This document shows, piece after piece, positions 55,867 to 63,760 of a stretch of DNA of 64,000 nucleotides. The stretch's first letter is position 1. Every line of letters starts with the position of its first letter. Source of the stretch: Myxococcales bacterium (GTDB taxonomy: Bacteria; Myxococcota_A; Bradymonadia; Bradymonadales; Bradymonadaceae); assembly GCA_007120035.1 (NCBI GenBank), contig SKON01000002.1, positions 31,831 through 95,830 on the forward strand, in the 5' to 3' direction. Position numbers and translations under genes: made by a program. Below the pieces are notes generated by a model. That model was not told where the DNA came from and ran no database searches. It saw only the letters and a list, made by a program, of their open reading frames with translations.

Positions 55867-56789
55867 CCGGTCGCCCGCAGGGTCTCGGCGTGACCGTCAT
55901 CGGGGCGGGCCCGGCGGGCCTGAGCGCCGCCCTGTGGCTCCACGACTTCGACGTGCCCTTCTCCTGGTTCGAGGCTACCTCCGCCGTGGGCGGGACCCTC
56001 CGTCGGGTCCACAACCGCATCAAGAACTATCCTGGCGGCCTGTATAGAAACGGTATGGACCTGGCCCAGGCCCTGGAGCGACACCTCCAAGACCGGAGCC
56101 TCTCACCCACTGAGGCCACCCTGGAGTCTATCGACCTCAGCGGCGGCCCTCCGATCCTTACCCTCGACGGCGAGCTCTTCACGGCCTCACGGGTGATCCT
56201 GGCTCTGGGGACCCGGTACCGGACCCTCGATGTGCCCGGCGAGGCCGAGGGGCTGGGCAAATGGGTCAGCCAGAGCGCCATGGCCGACGCTCCCCGGTTC
56301 GCCGGTCGAGGCGTGGCCGTCGTCGGCGGAGGTGACGCTGCCTACGAGAACGCCCTCCGCCTGGCCCGTCAGGGATGCTCCGTGAAGCTCTTGATGCGCA
56401 GCGAGCCCCGGGCTCGGGTCTCGTTTTTGAGAGCCGTGGAAGAACACCCGGCCATCGAGGTCGCTCCTGTCCCCACAGTGGTCAACGAGATCGAACCCAC
56501 AGTCAGAGGCTGCGTGCTCTCTCTGGATCGGGCCGGAGAGCCCCAACGGATGGAGGTAGCCGGCCTCTTCGTCCGCATCGGCGTGGACCCCCTGGTGGTC
56601 GATGGAATGCGGCCCCTGAGGAGCGATCGAGAGGGGTTCCTCCTCGTCGACGACGACGGTCGGACCTCGCACCGTCAGGTCTTCGCCGTCGGGGACATCA
56701 CCTCGCGGCCGCTGCGATCCGTCGCCACCGCCGTCGGTCAAGGCGCCCTGGCAGCCCAGGCATGTGCGCGGGAGTTGAACTTCCTTTGA
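55863..56789 (+). CDS. FAD/NAD(P)-dependent oxidoreductase (thioredoxin-reductase-like, no CxxC)
   Basis: A 308-residue flavoprotein. FAD motif VIGAGPAGLSAALWL (~11-25), NAD(P) motif AVVGGGDAAYENALRLA (~151-167), and the C-terminal FAVGDITSRP. The fold is that of thioredoxin reductase, but the redox-active CATC between them is missing (the site reads VSQSAMADAP). It is therefore more like ferredoxin/flavodoxin-NADP+ reductases of the TrxR-like type. It overlaps the folE-like gene by 4 nt (ATGA), so it may act together with it, but no shared pathway is proven. Substrate unknown. Confidence 0.82.
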   Translation: MTGRPQGLGVTVIGAGPAGLSAALWLHDFDVPFSWFEATSAVGGTLRRVHNRIKNYPGGLYRNGMDLAQALERHLQDRSLSPTEATLESIDLSGGPPILTLDGELFTASRVILALGTRYRTLDVPGEAEGLGKWVSQSAMADAPRFAGRGVAVVGGGDAAYENALRLARQGCSVKLLMRSEPRARVSFLRAVEEHPAIEVAPVPTVVNEIEPTVRGCVLSLDRAGEPQRMEVAGLFVRIGVDPLVVDGMRPLRSDREGFLLVDDDGRTSHRQVFAVGDITSRPLRSVATAVGQGALAAQACARELNFL

Positions 56790-56859
56790 CCACCTGCCCG
56801 CCTTTCTTATAAGTAATCACTCACCTCAAGTTGCCCGTTCTCCTGAAGCGAGGATCCAC

Positions 56860-58206
56860 ATGTTCGACACCATCTTGATCGCCAACCGCGGCGAGATCGC
56901 AGCCCGCGTGATTCGCACCTGCAAGCACCTTGGGATTCGCACCGTGGCCGTCTACAGCGACGCCGACGCCGAGGCCCCCCACGTCCAGGCCGCCGATGTC
57001 GCAGTTCATATCGGGGAGTCCCACGTCACCAAGAGCTACCTCGACCAGGACGCGATCCTGCAGGCCGCCGCCGCCGAGGGAGCCCAGGCGATCCACCCCG
57101 GCTACGGGCTCCTCAGCGAGAACGCCGCCTTCGTCCGCCGCGTTCAGGAAGCGGGGCTGACCTTCATCGGTCCCCGTCCAGAGGTGATCGAGTTGATGGG
57201 CGATAAGGCCCGCGCTCGGGAGTTCGCCGCCTCCGCCGGGGTCCCCGTGGTGCCCGGCTCCGATGGGCCTGTCGACGGCGAAGAAGAAGCCCTGACGATC
57301 GCCGAAGAGCTGGGCTATCCCGTCCTGGTGAAGGCATCCGCCGGCGGCGGCGGGATCGGGATGAACCTGGCCAAGAACGAGAAGAAGCTCCAGAAGGCCA
57401 TCAAGACCTCTGTGCGACGGGCCGAGTCGGCCTTCGGCGATCCCACCTTCTACCTCGAGAAGTTCATCATCGACCCCCGCCACATCGAGATCCAGGTGCT
57501 CGCCGACTCTCACGGCAACGCCCTTCACGTCTTCGAGCGGGAGTGCAGCGTCCAGCGCCGCCACCAGAAGGTGATCGAGGAGGCTCCCTCCCCGGCTATG
57601 GACCTCCACGACGGTCTGCGGGCCGCCATGACCAAGGCCGCCGTCGACCTCGTGGTCGCCAGCGAGTACACCAACGCCGGCACCGTGGAGTTCATCGTCG
57701 ACGCCGACGGCAACTTCTACTTCATCGAGATGAACACTCGCCTCCAGGTGGAACATCCTGTCACGGAGATGATCACCGGCCTCGATCTCGTGGAGTGGCA
57801 GATCCGCATCGCCGCCGGCGAAGAGCTCACCATCACCCAGGACGACCTCTCCATCGACGGCCACTCCATCCAGTGCCGGATCTACGCGGAGAACCCCGAG
57901 AAACGGTTCATGCCCGCCCCGGGGACGATCACGGAGTGGGATTCCCCGCAGGCCGAGGGCATCCGCCTGGACTCCGGCGTGCGGGCGAACTTCGACGTCA
58001 CCCCCTTCTACGACCCCCTGATCGCCAAGCTGATCTCCCATGGACCCGACCGGACCACGGCGATCGAGAGAATGACCGGCGCCCTGGAGCGCTTCGTGAT
58101 CGGCGGCCTCACCACGAATCGCCAGATGCACCTGCAGGTACTCGCCGACCCGGAGTTCCTCTCCGGGCACGTCCACACGGGATGGCTGGAGCCAAAGTTC
58201 AAGTAA
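56860..58206 (+). CDS. accC: Biotin carboxylase (acetyl-/acyl-CoA carboxylase subunit)
   Basis: A 448-residue ATP-grasp enzyme that carboxylates biotin on the carrier protein. Signature blocks: ILIANRGEIAARVIRTCKHLGI at the start, GYGLLSENAAF, VKASAGGGGIGM (Gly-rich ATP loop), FERECSVQRRHQKVIEEAPS, VEFIVDADGNFYFIEMNTRLQVEHPVTEMITG and YDPLIAKL. Length and order fit AccC. GAGGA 5 nt before the ATG. A short biotinyl carrier follows 167 nt later with a perfect palindrome between them. Confidence 0.96.
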   Translation: MFDTILIANRGEIAARVIRTCKHLGIRTVAVYSDADAEAPHVQAADVAVHIGESHVTKSYLDQDAILQAAAAEGAQAIHPGYGLLSENAAFVRRVQEAGLTFIGPRPEVIELMGDKARAREFAASAGVPVVPGSDGPVDGEEEALTIAEELGYPVLVKASAGGGGIGMNLAKNEKKLQKAIKTSVRRAESAFGDPTFYLEKFIIDPRHIEIQVLADSHGNALHVFERECSVQRRHQKVIEEAPSPAMDLHDGLRAAMTKAAVDLVVASEYTNAGTVEFIVDADGNFYFIEMNTRLQVEHPVTEMITGLDLVEWQIRIAAGEELTITQDDLSIDGHSIQCRIYAENPEKRFMPAPGTITEWDSPQAEGIRLDSGVRANFDVTPFYDPLIAKLISHGPDRTTAIERMTGALERFVIGGLTTNRQMHLQVLADPEFLSGHVHTGWLEPKFK

Positions 58207-58212
58207 GGGTGA

Positions 58213-58238
58213 CCGCAGCGGGCCAAGGCCCGCTGCGG
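58213..58238. repeat. Perfect 26-nt palindrome after accC
   Basis: CCGCAGCGGGCC pairs with GGCCCGCTGCGG across AA (58213-58238), 7 nt after the accC stop. No T-run follows, so it may be an mRNA-stabilising hairpin rather than a terminator. Its last 20 nt equal 12493-12512. Confidence 0.7.
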
Positions 58239-58372
58239 AATGGAGACAACCCACCGACGGAAACCGATCACACCCCCACATTGAAGTGAGGCTGGCGTTT
58301 TGCGGCGGCCTATGCGATCACCACTCCGTCTGAATTTGGTGATGATTACAACCCTGTATGGGAGAGAACGCC

Positions 58373-58597
58373 ATGGCCCGAGAGGAAGTCCGAGCTCATA
58401 TCACCGGCACGGTGTGGAAGATCGAAGTGGAGGTCGGGGAAGAGGTCGACGAGGACGACGACCTGATCATCCTGGAGTCCATGAAGATGGAGATGCCCGT
58501 GGTCGCCACCGACGACGGCACGGTCGCCGAGATCCTCGTGGAGGAAGGCGAAGCCGTCGAAGAGGATCAGGTCTTGGTGATCCTCGAGGTGGACTGA
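58373..58597 (+). CDS. Minimal biotinyl/lipoyl carrier protein
   Basis: A 74-residue stand-alone biotinyl domain. ESMKMEM (K38 is the attachment lysine) is at the expected position, with ITGTVWKIEVEVGE before it and EEGEAVEEDQVLVILE after. It lacks the N-terminal ~70 residues of classical AccB, so it is only the mobile biotin domain. It lies 167 nt after accC on the same strand and probably carries biotin for it or for an acyl-CoA carboxylase whose transferase is elsewhere. ATG 58373 has GGAG 8 nt upstream; ATG 58358 would add five residues. Its 3' end overlaps murD, on the other strand, by 31 nt. Confidence 0.85.
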   Translation: MAREEVRAHITGTVWKIEVEVGEEVDEDDDLIILESMKMEMPVVATDDGTVAEILVEEGEAVEEDQVLVILEVD

Positions 58598-59970
58598 AGG
58601 TCCTTCACAGCCCGGCGAAACACCTCTCCCCTCTCGACATAACTGGAAAACATGTCGTAGCTGGAGCAGGCCGGGCTGAGCACCACTGAGGCGCCCTCGG
58701 GCGCCCGCTCAAAGGCCAGCGCCACAGCTTCTTCCAGGGTGGACCCAGAAACCACGGGGATCCCTCTCTCGCCAAAGAGGCGTTGGAGTTTGTCGGCGAT
58801 CTCGCCGATCACCACCACCGTCTCCGCCCGGACAGCGACGAGCTCCACCCAATCGGTGAGATCGAGCCCCTTGTCCAGGCCACCGGCGATCACCACCACC
58901 GGCGCATCGACGCCCTTCAGCCCCGCCATGGAGGCGTGGGGATTGGTGGCCTTGGAGTCGTTGACGAACCGCACGCCGTCGACCTCCCCCACAGGCTCCA
59001 TCCGATGTTCCAGGGGCGCGAACTCGCTGATTCCCCGGGCGGCGTCCTCCCAGCTGGCCCCCACAGCGTGCGCCAGCGCCGCCGCCATCGCTGCGTTTCG
59101 CCGGTTGTGGGACCCCAGGAGCGGGAAGGTCCGGTGGGCCTCGAAGAACGTGGTCCAACGCCCCCCTTCCAGCACCTGCCCCCGTCCCTCTTCGTCGAAG
59201 CGCACGACCCGCTCCAGACCGCCGACGTCGTCGCCTTCGGCCCCGTAGTAGATCACGTGTTCCTGTGACCCCGGCCACTCGTCGGGGAGCAGCTCCCGTG
59301 CGACCGCGGGGATCACGGCCAGGCCATCGGCGCCTTGCATCGTGAAGAGCCGGCGCTTGGCCGCCTCATAGGGCTCAAACCCACCGAAGTACTTCAAGTG
59401 GTCCGGCGCCAGGTTGGTGATCCCCGCCGCCACGGTCTTCAGGCGGTGGCAGCTCCACAGTTGGTTGGCGCTGAGCTCGGCGACCACCACTGTATCCGGT
59501 GAGAGCTCTTCGACGACATCGCAGAGGGCGACCCCGATGTTTCCTGCGACCACGCAGGGGATCTTCGCTGCCTCCAGGATGGCTCCTGTGAGGCTCGTGG
59601 TCGTGGTCTTGCCGTCGGTCCCGGTGATCCCGATCCACGGGCTCTCGGTGATGGCGAAGGCCAGCTCCACTTCGCTGACCACCGGGATGCTCCGCTCTCG
59701 GGCCTCGTCGAAGAGGGACAGCGTCGGCGGAAGCCCTGGCGAGAGGATCACCACTTCGGCGTCGGCGAAGACGTTTCCACCACCGTGAAACTCGACGGCC
59801 CTCTCCAGGTCGGTGAGTCCGCCCAGGTCGTCCCGCGAGGCCCGGTCGCTTAAGACCACCTCTTTGCCCCGCCGGGCCAGGAGGTTCGCCGCCGCTCGTC
59901 CGCTCTTGCCCGCTCCCCATACGGCGTACCGGGAAGCCGCCAACCAGTCGCCCAACACTCCGCCCATCAT
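58567..59970 (-). CDS. murD: UDP-N-acetylmuramoyl-L-alanine--D-glutamate ligase
   Basis: A 467-residue peptidoglycan-precursor ligase. Blocks: YAVWGAGKSGRAAANLL (N-terminal UDP-binding), GITGTDGKTTTTSLTGAIL (ATP P-loop), GNIGVAL, ELSANQLW and FVNDSKATNPHAS (C-terminal ligase domain), then SPACSSYDMF. All MurD hallmarks are in order and the length is normal. It starts at ATGA overlapping the stop of the MurC-like gene, so the two are coupled. The canonical E/S segment reads ELSANQLW where E. coli has ELSSFQLE. Convergent to the biotinyl carrier. Confidence 0.92.
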   Translation of the reverse strand: MMGGVLGDWLAASRYAVWGAGKSGRAAANLLARRGKEVVLSDRASRDDLGGLTDLERAVEFHGGGNVFADAEVVILSPGLPPTLSLFDEARERSIPVVSEVELAFAITESPWIGITGTDGKTTTTSLTGAILEAAKIPCVVAGNIGVALCDVVEELSPDTVVVAELSANQLWSCHRLKTVAAGITNLAPDHLKYFGGFEPYEAAKRRLFTMQGADGLAVIPAVARELLPDEWPGSQEHVIYYGAEGDDVGGLERVVRFDEEGRGQVLEGGRWTTFFEAHRTFPLLGSHNRRNAAMAAALAHAVGASWEDAARGISEFAPLEHRMEPVGEVDGVRFVNDSKATNPHASMAGLKGVDAPVVVIAGGLDKGLDLTDWVELVAVRAETVVVIGEIADKLQRLFGERGIPVVSGSTLEEAVALAFERAPEGASVVLSPACSSYDMFSSYVERGEVFRRAVKDLQSTSRITKT

Positions 59971-61379
59971 TGATCCCCGTCGGTCAGGGGGCCCTTCATC
60001 GGCGGCTGGGGCACCACGGGCGCCTTCGCCTGACGCTGCGCCAGGGCTGCCTGCACGTGGTCGGCCTGGGCCAAGAACTCCTCATCCCCGAAGAACAACA
60101 CCTGATCCCCGGCCTTCAGGATCTCCACCAGGTACGCCTGAGCTTGCTTGGGACTCAGAACGGTGCCCCGGACATCGTCGGTGTTCAACTTCCCCGCCAA
60201 GAGCTCGGCCCGATGAACGCCGCCTTCACCGGCGCCGCCCCGAAGCAGCACCACCTCATCACACCCCTGAAAGGCAGCGACAAACTCCTCTCCCAGAAGC
60301 TCCACCAGTGGGCTGTCGGCGTCGGCCAGGACCGCCACCCGTCGACCACTGGCCTCAGGAAGAGACCTCAAGACCGCTCCGATCCCCGTGGGGTGCGAGA
60401 CCATATCGCGCACCACCGTGACCTGGCCCCCCGTGGAAAGGGTGAACCGATCCCGAAGCCCCTCGAAGGAAGAGAGGGCCTCCACGATCACTCTCGGGTC
60501 TACCCCCAACCGAAAGGCGGCGCTGAACGCACCCAGGGCGTTGACGCCGTTGTAGGCTCCCGGAATCTTGAGCTTCACCTCCCCCAGGTGTTCGTCGCGA
60601 TGATAGACCTCAAAGCCCACGCCCTCCCCGGGCACCGACGAGGTGATCATCCCTCGATACTCCGTGGCGTGGTCCAGGGAATACCCCGTAGGGCGCATCT
60701 CAAGGCTCTCCACGAGCCGACGGTTCCCCACGCAGTCCAGGTTGATGAAGGCCTCCGACAGGCCGGCCTGCCCCTCGAAGAACGCTTTCATCCGGGACAA
60801 AAGGCTCGTCAACTCCCGGTAGGACTCGGGGTGATCCATCTCCAAGAAGTTGCAGATCCCCCGACTGCATCGGATCTCGTGGAACTCCGGGCAGCTCTCA
60901 TCGATCTCCACCACCAGCCACTCTCCACTCCCTCTGCGGGCGTCGGCCTGGAAGTTCTTGACGAACCCGCCGATCAAAAACCCCGGCTCCCACCCGGCCC
61001 GCTCCAAGATCCAGGCGATCATGGCCGCGACGGTCCCCTTTCCGTGGGTTCCTGTCACCCCGATAGTCCGGTACTCCCTGGCGATCCGCGCGACCACGCT
61101 GGAGTGGCTGACCACGGGGATCGCCTGGCTTCGGGCGAAACTGACCACATCGCTGCGCCCGGCCCCGGCGGCGACCACCGCGGCCGCGTCGCCCAGGCAC
61201 TCCGGGCTCCACTCTCGGTGCACTTCGATCCCCATACCTTCCAACCGGGCTGCCGTCTGGGTAGAACCCCGACCTGCCAGACCGCTGATCCGATGACCTC
61301 CCTGATGCAGAAAGCTGGCCACCGCCGCGGAATGGAGACTGTCGATCTCCGAAAAAAACAGGGGTCCTGTGTCCTTCAC
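59967..61379 (-). CDS. MurC/Mpl-like Mur ligase, diverged
   Basis: A 470-residue Mur ligase by fold. The P-loop is GVTGTHGKGTV (residues ~107-117; family consensus GTHGKTTT), followed by AWILERAGWEPGFLIGG, VEIDES and an LEMDHPESY block equivalent to the EADH segment, then GAYNGVNALGAFSAAF. The N-terminal Gly-rich UDP-binding loop (GIGGxGMSG in MurC) is absent; the position reads FFSEIDSLHSAAVASFL. It could be MurC, Mpl, or a specialised relative; the change in the P-loop and N-loop makes a strict MurC call unsafe. GTG 61379 has AAGGAGG 5 nt upstream; the frame is open up to 61508 but the extra residues look non-coding. Confidence 0.75.
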   Translation of the reverse strand: MKDTGPLFFSEIDSLHSAAVASFLHQGGHRISGLAGRGSTQTAARLEGMGIEVHREWSPECLGDAAAVVAAGAGRSDVVSFARSQAIPVVSHSSVVARIAREYRTIGVTGTHGKGTVAAMIAWILERAGWEPGFLIGGFVKNFQADARRGSGEWLVVEIDESCPEFHEIRCSRGICNFLEMDHPESYRELTSLLSRMKAFFEGQAGLSEAFINLDCVGNRRLVESLEMRPTGYSLDHATEYRGMITSSVPGEGVGFEVYHRDEHLGEVKLKIPGAYNGVNALGAFSAAFRLGVDPRVIVEALSSFEGLRDRFTLSTGGQVTVVRDMVSHPTGIGAVLRSLPEASGRRVAVLADADSPLVELLGEEFVAAFQGCDEVVLLRGGAGEGGVHRAELLAGKLNTDDVRGTVLSPKQAQAYLVEILKAGDQVLFFGDEEFLAQADHVQAALAQRQAKAPVVPQPPMKGPLTDGDQ

Positions 61380-61502
61380 GTCGCCTCCTTGCCACCAACA
61401 ATGGGCATCTGCCCCGATTCCTGCCTCCGATCTACCACACCCCACTCCCCTGTCGACAGGCTCGGGAATTCTCGCTAAGGTGGTTTCATTGTGTACAGTG
61501 TC

Positions 61503-61530
61503 TTGCACTTCACCACACCAACGGTATTCC
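61503..61530 (+). promoter_or_regulatory. Possible promoter for the TIGR04563 gene
   Basis: TTGCAC (61503-61508), 16-nt spacer, TATTCC (61525-61530), about 19 nt before the ATG. Moderate match. The divergent murC-like start is at 61379. Confidence 0.3.
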
Positions 61531-61548
61531 CAGCATCAGGGTAGTCTA

Positions 61549-61740
61549 ATGGCCAGTGATAAGCGAAAGCAGAGCCTCTATTTCCCCGAAGAGTACCTGG
61601 AAGAGATTCGGGCCGAGTCCCTTCGTCAGGATCGGTCCATGTCTTGGATTGTTCAGAAAGCCTGGGAGATCGCCCGGGAGACGGTACGGCAGTTCCCGGC
61701 GGCCAACGACTTCATCGTCGACGGAGACGAAGAGGAGTAA
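61549..61740 (+). CDS. TIGR04563 family small protein
   Basis: A 63-residue soluble protein (KRKQSLYFPEEYLEEIRAES then SMSWIVQKAWEIARETVRQF) resembling the TIGR04563 family, small proteins known from Myxococcota. The N-terminal strand followed by two helices is like a ribbon-helix-helix fold, so DNA binding is possible but unproven. Ends in a short acidic tail (DGDEEE). It is monocistronic: a possible promoter lies upstream and an intrinsic terminator starts 34 nt after the stop. Confidence 0.75.
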   Translation: MASDKRKQSLYFPEEYLEEIRAESLRQDRSMSWIVQKAWEIARETVRQFPAANDFIVDGDEEE

Positions 61741-61774
61741 GCCCGGCCGCACCACGGCTCTCCGAAAATGAAGA

Positions 61775-61809
61775 AGCCCCCGGCGACCAGCTGTCGTCGG
61801 GGGCTTTTT
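61775..61809 (+). terminator. Rho-independent terminator after the TIGR04563 gene
   Basis: AGCCCCCG (61775-61782) pairs with CGGGGGCT (61798-61805), extended inside by GCGA/TCGT-type pairs, followed by TTTTT. It also lies just beyond the convergent lipoprotein's stop and may serve both. Confidence 0.92.
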
Positions 61810-61827
61810 CTGCTCTTTGCTGGGACG

Positions 61828-63465
61828 CTACCGAAGATCTCGGTGAACCTGGAAGTGTCGGACCGGGTACATGTTCGACATCCGACCGATCCAGTCGTGG
61901 TCTTCCCCGTCCCGTCGGACCCGCCACACGTCGAACCGATCGCTCGCCAGTGAGGCCGTGCCGGCGGAGGGGTGGCTGCCCAGGAACACGATGTCATTCC
62001 CGTCCGGGGACAGCCGCGCTGAATCGATATTGATCATGCAATCGGTGATGTCCACGCGCTGCTCATCGACGTCGAAGCACCGAATCTCCTCGAAATTCTC
62101 TCGGGCAGTGTTGCCGAAGATCTCTTCGTACTCCCCCGTGGTCGGATCGATGGCGATGATCACGCTCGCCGGGATATTCGCCTCTGTGTCGTCCCCGGTA
62201 GCCGTATCATAGACGCAATTCCGCTGGGCGACCAGGTAGAGCCGTCCGTCGGGCCCGAAGGTGAGCGGACCGACGGCGTCGGTGAACCCGTAGGAGCCAT
62301 CTTCCCGGGAAGCCAGGCAGCCTTCTCGAGAGGGGCTGCCCTGGCTGGGCCTGTTCGGTACTCCCACGATCGTTCGCTGGGCTCGGCAGGTCCCGTCCTG
62401 GAAGTCCTCCCAGGCCGAGTCGCATCGATGCACAGGGCCGCAGTCATCGTGGGAGCTGCAGGAGTCTCCGATGGTGTGGGCGAAGTCCATGTCGAAGACG
62501 TACACCGCGGTGTGGAGAGCCACGCACCGGTTTTCGTTGCCACAGATCTCGCTGGTGCCAGTGCAGTCAGCATCACTGGCGCAGTTGTTCCTGGCGTTGG
62601 GGCTGGTCCGGATTCGGATCGCCACATAGCGACCGTCCTCCGAGAACCCTGCAGGGTGCTCACCATCGTAGTTACTCCCGGCGTCCCCGGGTCGATTCTC
62701 CCGACCAAAGGTGGTGACATAGTCGCTCCCTGCGACACCCCCGAAGACCGTGCCGATTCGGAAGTCCAGGCTGTTCAGCGTCGGGATATAGACCACAGCC
62801 CGATCGGCGACGGGATCGGCGTCCCACCGTCGACCCGGGTCCGTACCCACCTGGTGAAGGTCGGCGACTCGATGCTCCTCTCCGGTGATCGCGTCGCCGT
62901 AATACCCCACGTTGAGGTCATCTTCCACGCGGTTGAAGAGCACGCCGTTGTGCCGCAGGCGAACGTTGCTTACGCCTGTGAGCCAGGAATCGAAGTCTCC
63001 CACGGTCATCGTCGACGGATCGAAGGGGGCCCGAGAGACCTGCAGGCTCCCGCCCCCGGCATCCTCGGCGACCACGAACGTGCTCATGTCTGCCGTGATT
63101 CCGCACACCGAGGCGACCGCACAATCGACGCCGGGATCGATCGTGGACGACGACTCATCACGACTACCCACAACCCGGAAAACCGCATCCACCGGAGGCG
63201 TGGAAGTCCTACCCAAGATCGACACCAGGTAGTCTTCGTCCTCGATGTCGGGGATCTGGTTCTGGTTCTGGTTCTGATTCTCCGGTGGCTCCCCTTCCAC
63301 ACAGAACCCTTCCTGGTCGCAGAATTGCCCCTCGCCACACTCCTCGTGGGTCTCGCACGTGAGGGGATCATCGTCCCCGTTGCACCCCATCGACATGGTG
63401 CCTGCCAGGGCCAGAGCTCCGGCGCCGACGATCCACTGACTGATTCGCCCTTTCGTTGCCTTCAT
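61828..63465 (-). CDS. TolB-like beta-propeller lipoprotein with Cys-rich motifs
   Basis: A 545-residue lipoprotein (signal peptide with lipobox MSMGC, Cys ~28). After the Cys comes a Cys-rich motif of ECGEGQFCDQEGFC type, an Asn/Gln run (NQNQNQNQ), and propeller-like repeats (AGFSEDGRYVAIRIRT; LTFGPDGRLYLVAQ; ARLSPDGNDIVFLGSH). Two more Cys clusters (CASDADCTGTSEICG; CSSHDDCGPVHRC) interrupt the blades. The SPDG motif is typical of TolB/WD40-like propellers. Cys-rich inserts of this spacing are frequent in Myxococcota secreted proteins. AGGAG 9 nt upstream supports the ATG. Function unknown. Confidence 0.75.
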   Translation of the reverse strand: MKATKGRISQWIVGAGALALAGTMSMGCNGDDDPLTCETHEECGEGQFCDQEGFCVEGEPPENQNQNQNQIPDIEDEDYLVSILGRTSTPPVDAVFRVVGSRDESSSTIDPGVDCAVASVCGITADMSTFVVAEDAGGGSLQVSRAPFDPSTMTVGDFDSWLTGVSNVRLRHNGVLFNRVEDDLNVGYYGDAITGEEHRVADLHQVGTDPGRRWDADPVADRAVVYIPTLNSLDFRIGTVFGGVAGSDYVTTFGRENRPGDAGSNYDGEHPAGFSEDGRYVAIRIRTSPNARNNCASDADCTGTSEICGNENRCVALHTAVYVFDMDFAHTIGDSCSSHDDCGPVHRCDSAWEDFQDGTCRAQRTIVGVPNRPSQGSPSREGCLASREDGSYGFTDAVGPLTFGPDGRLYLVAQRNCVYDTATGDDTEANIPASVIIAIDPTTGEYEEIFGNTARENFEEIRCFDVDEQRVDITDCMINIDSARLSPDGNDIVFLGSHPSAGTASLASDRFDVWRVRRDGEDHDWIGRMSNMYPVRHFQVHRDLR

Positions 63466-63684
63466 GATCCAAGTCTCCTACAAAGAACTCCATCGCTGGC
63501 CCATGGGGCCCACGGATTCGATGAACAAGCGGAGGCAATCCTAGTGCAACCCAAGGGGCGGCGCAAAGGACCTTGCCACCCACAATACTGGTGGTCGATT
63601 CACGAGTTCCTGATACAACGCATGTTCATTCGAGTATCCCCGGGCCGGCAGGCGCCGTGATCCGGGTCGATGCCTTCAAGAAGA

Positions 63685-63707
63685 GGAGATTCCTCGTCTG
63701 AATCTCC
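63685..63707 (+). other. Hairpin in the 295-bp gap 63466-63760
   Basis: GGAGATTC (63685-63692), loop CTCGTCT, GAATCTCC (63700-63707), followed by CCTCCTTTCG. Looks like a terminator, but there is no plus-strand gene right upstream; it may end a short unannotated transcript. The rest of this gap shows no ORF or repeat. Confidence 0.35.
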
Positions 63708-63760
63708 CCTCCTTTCGTTCGTCTAATGGCCGCAGTTTCTATCTGACACAAGGGCCTGTC

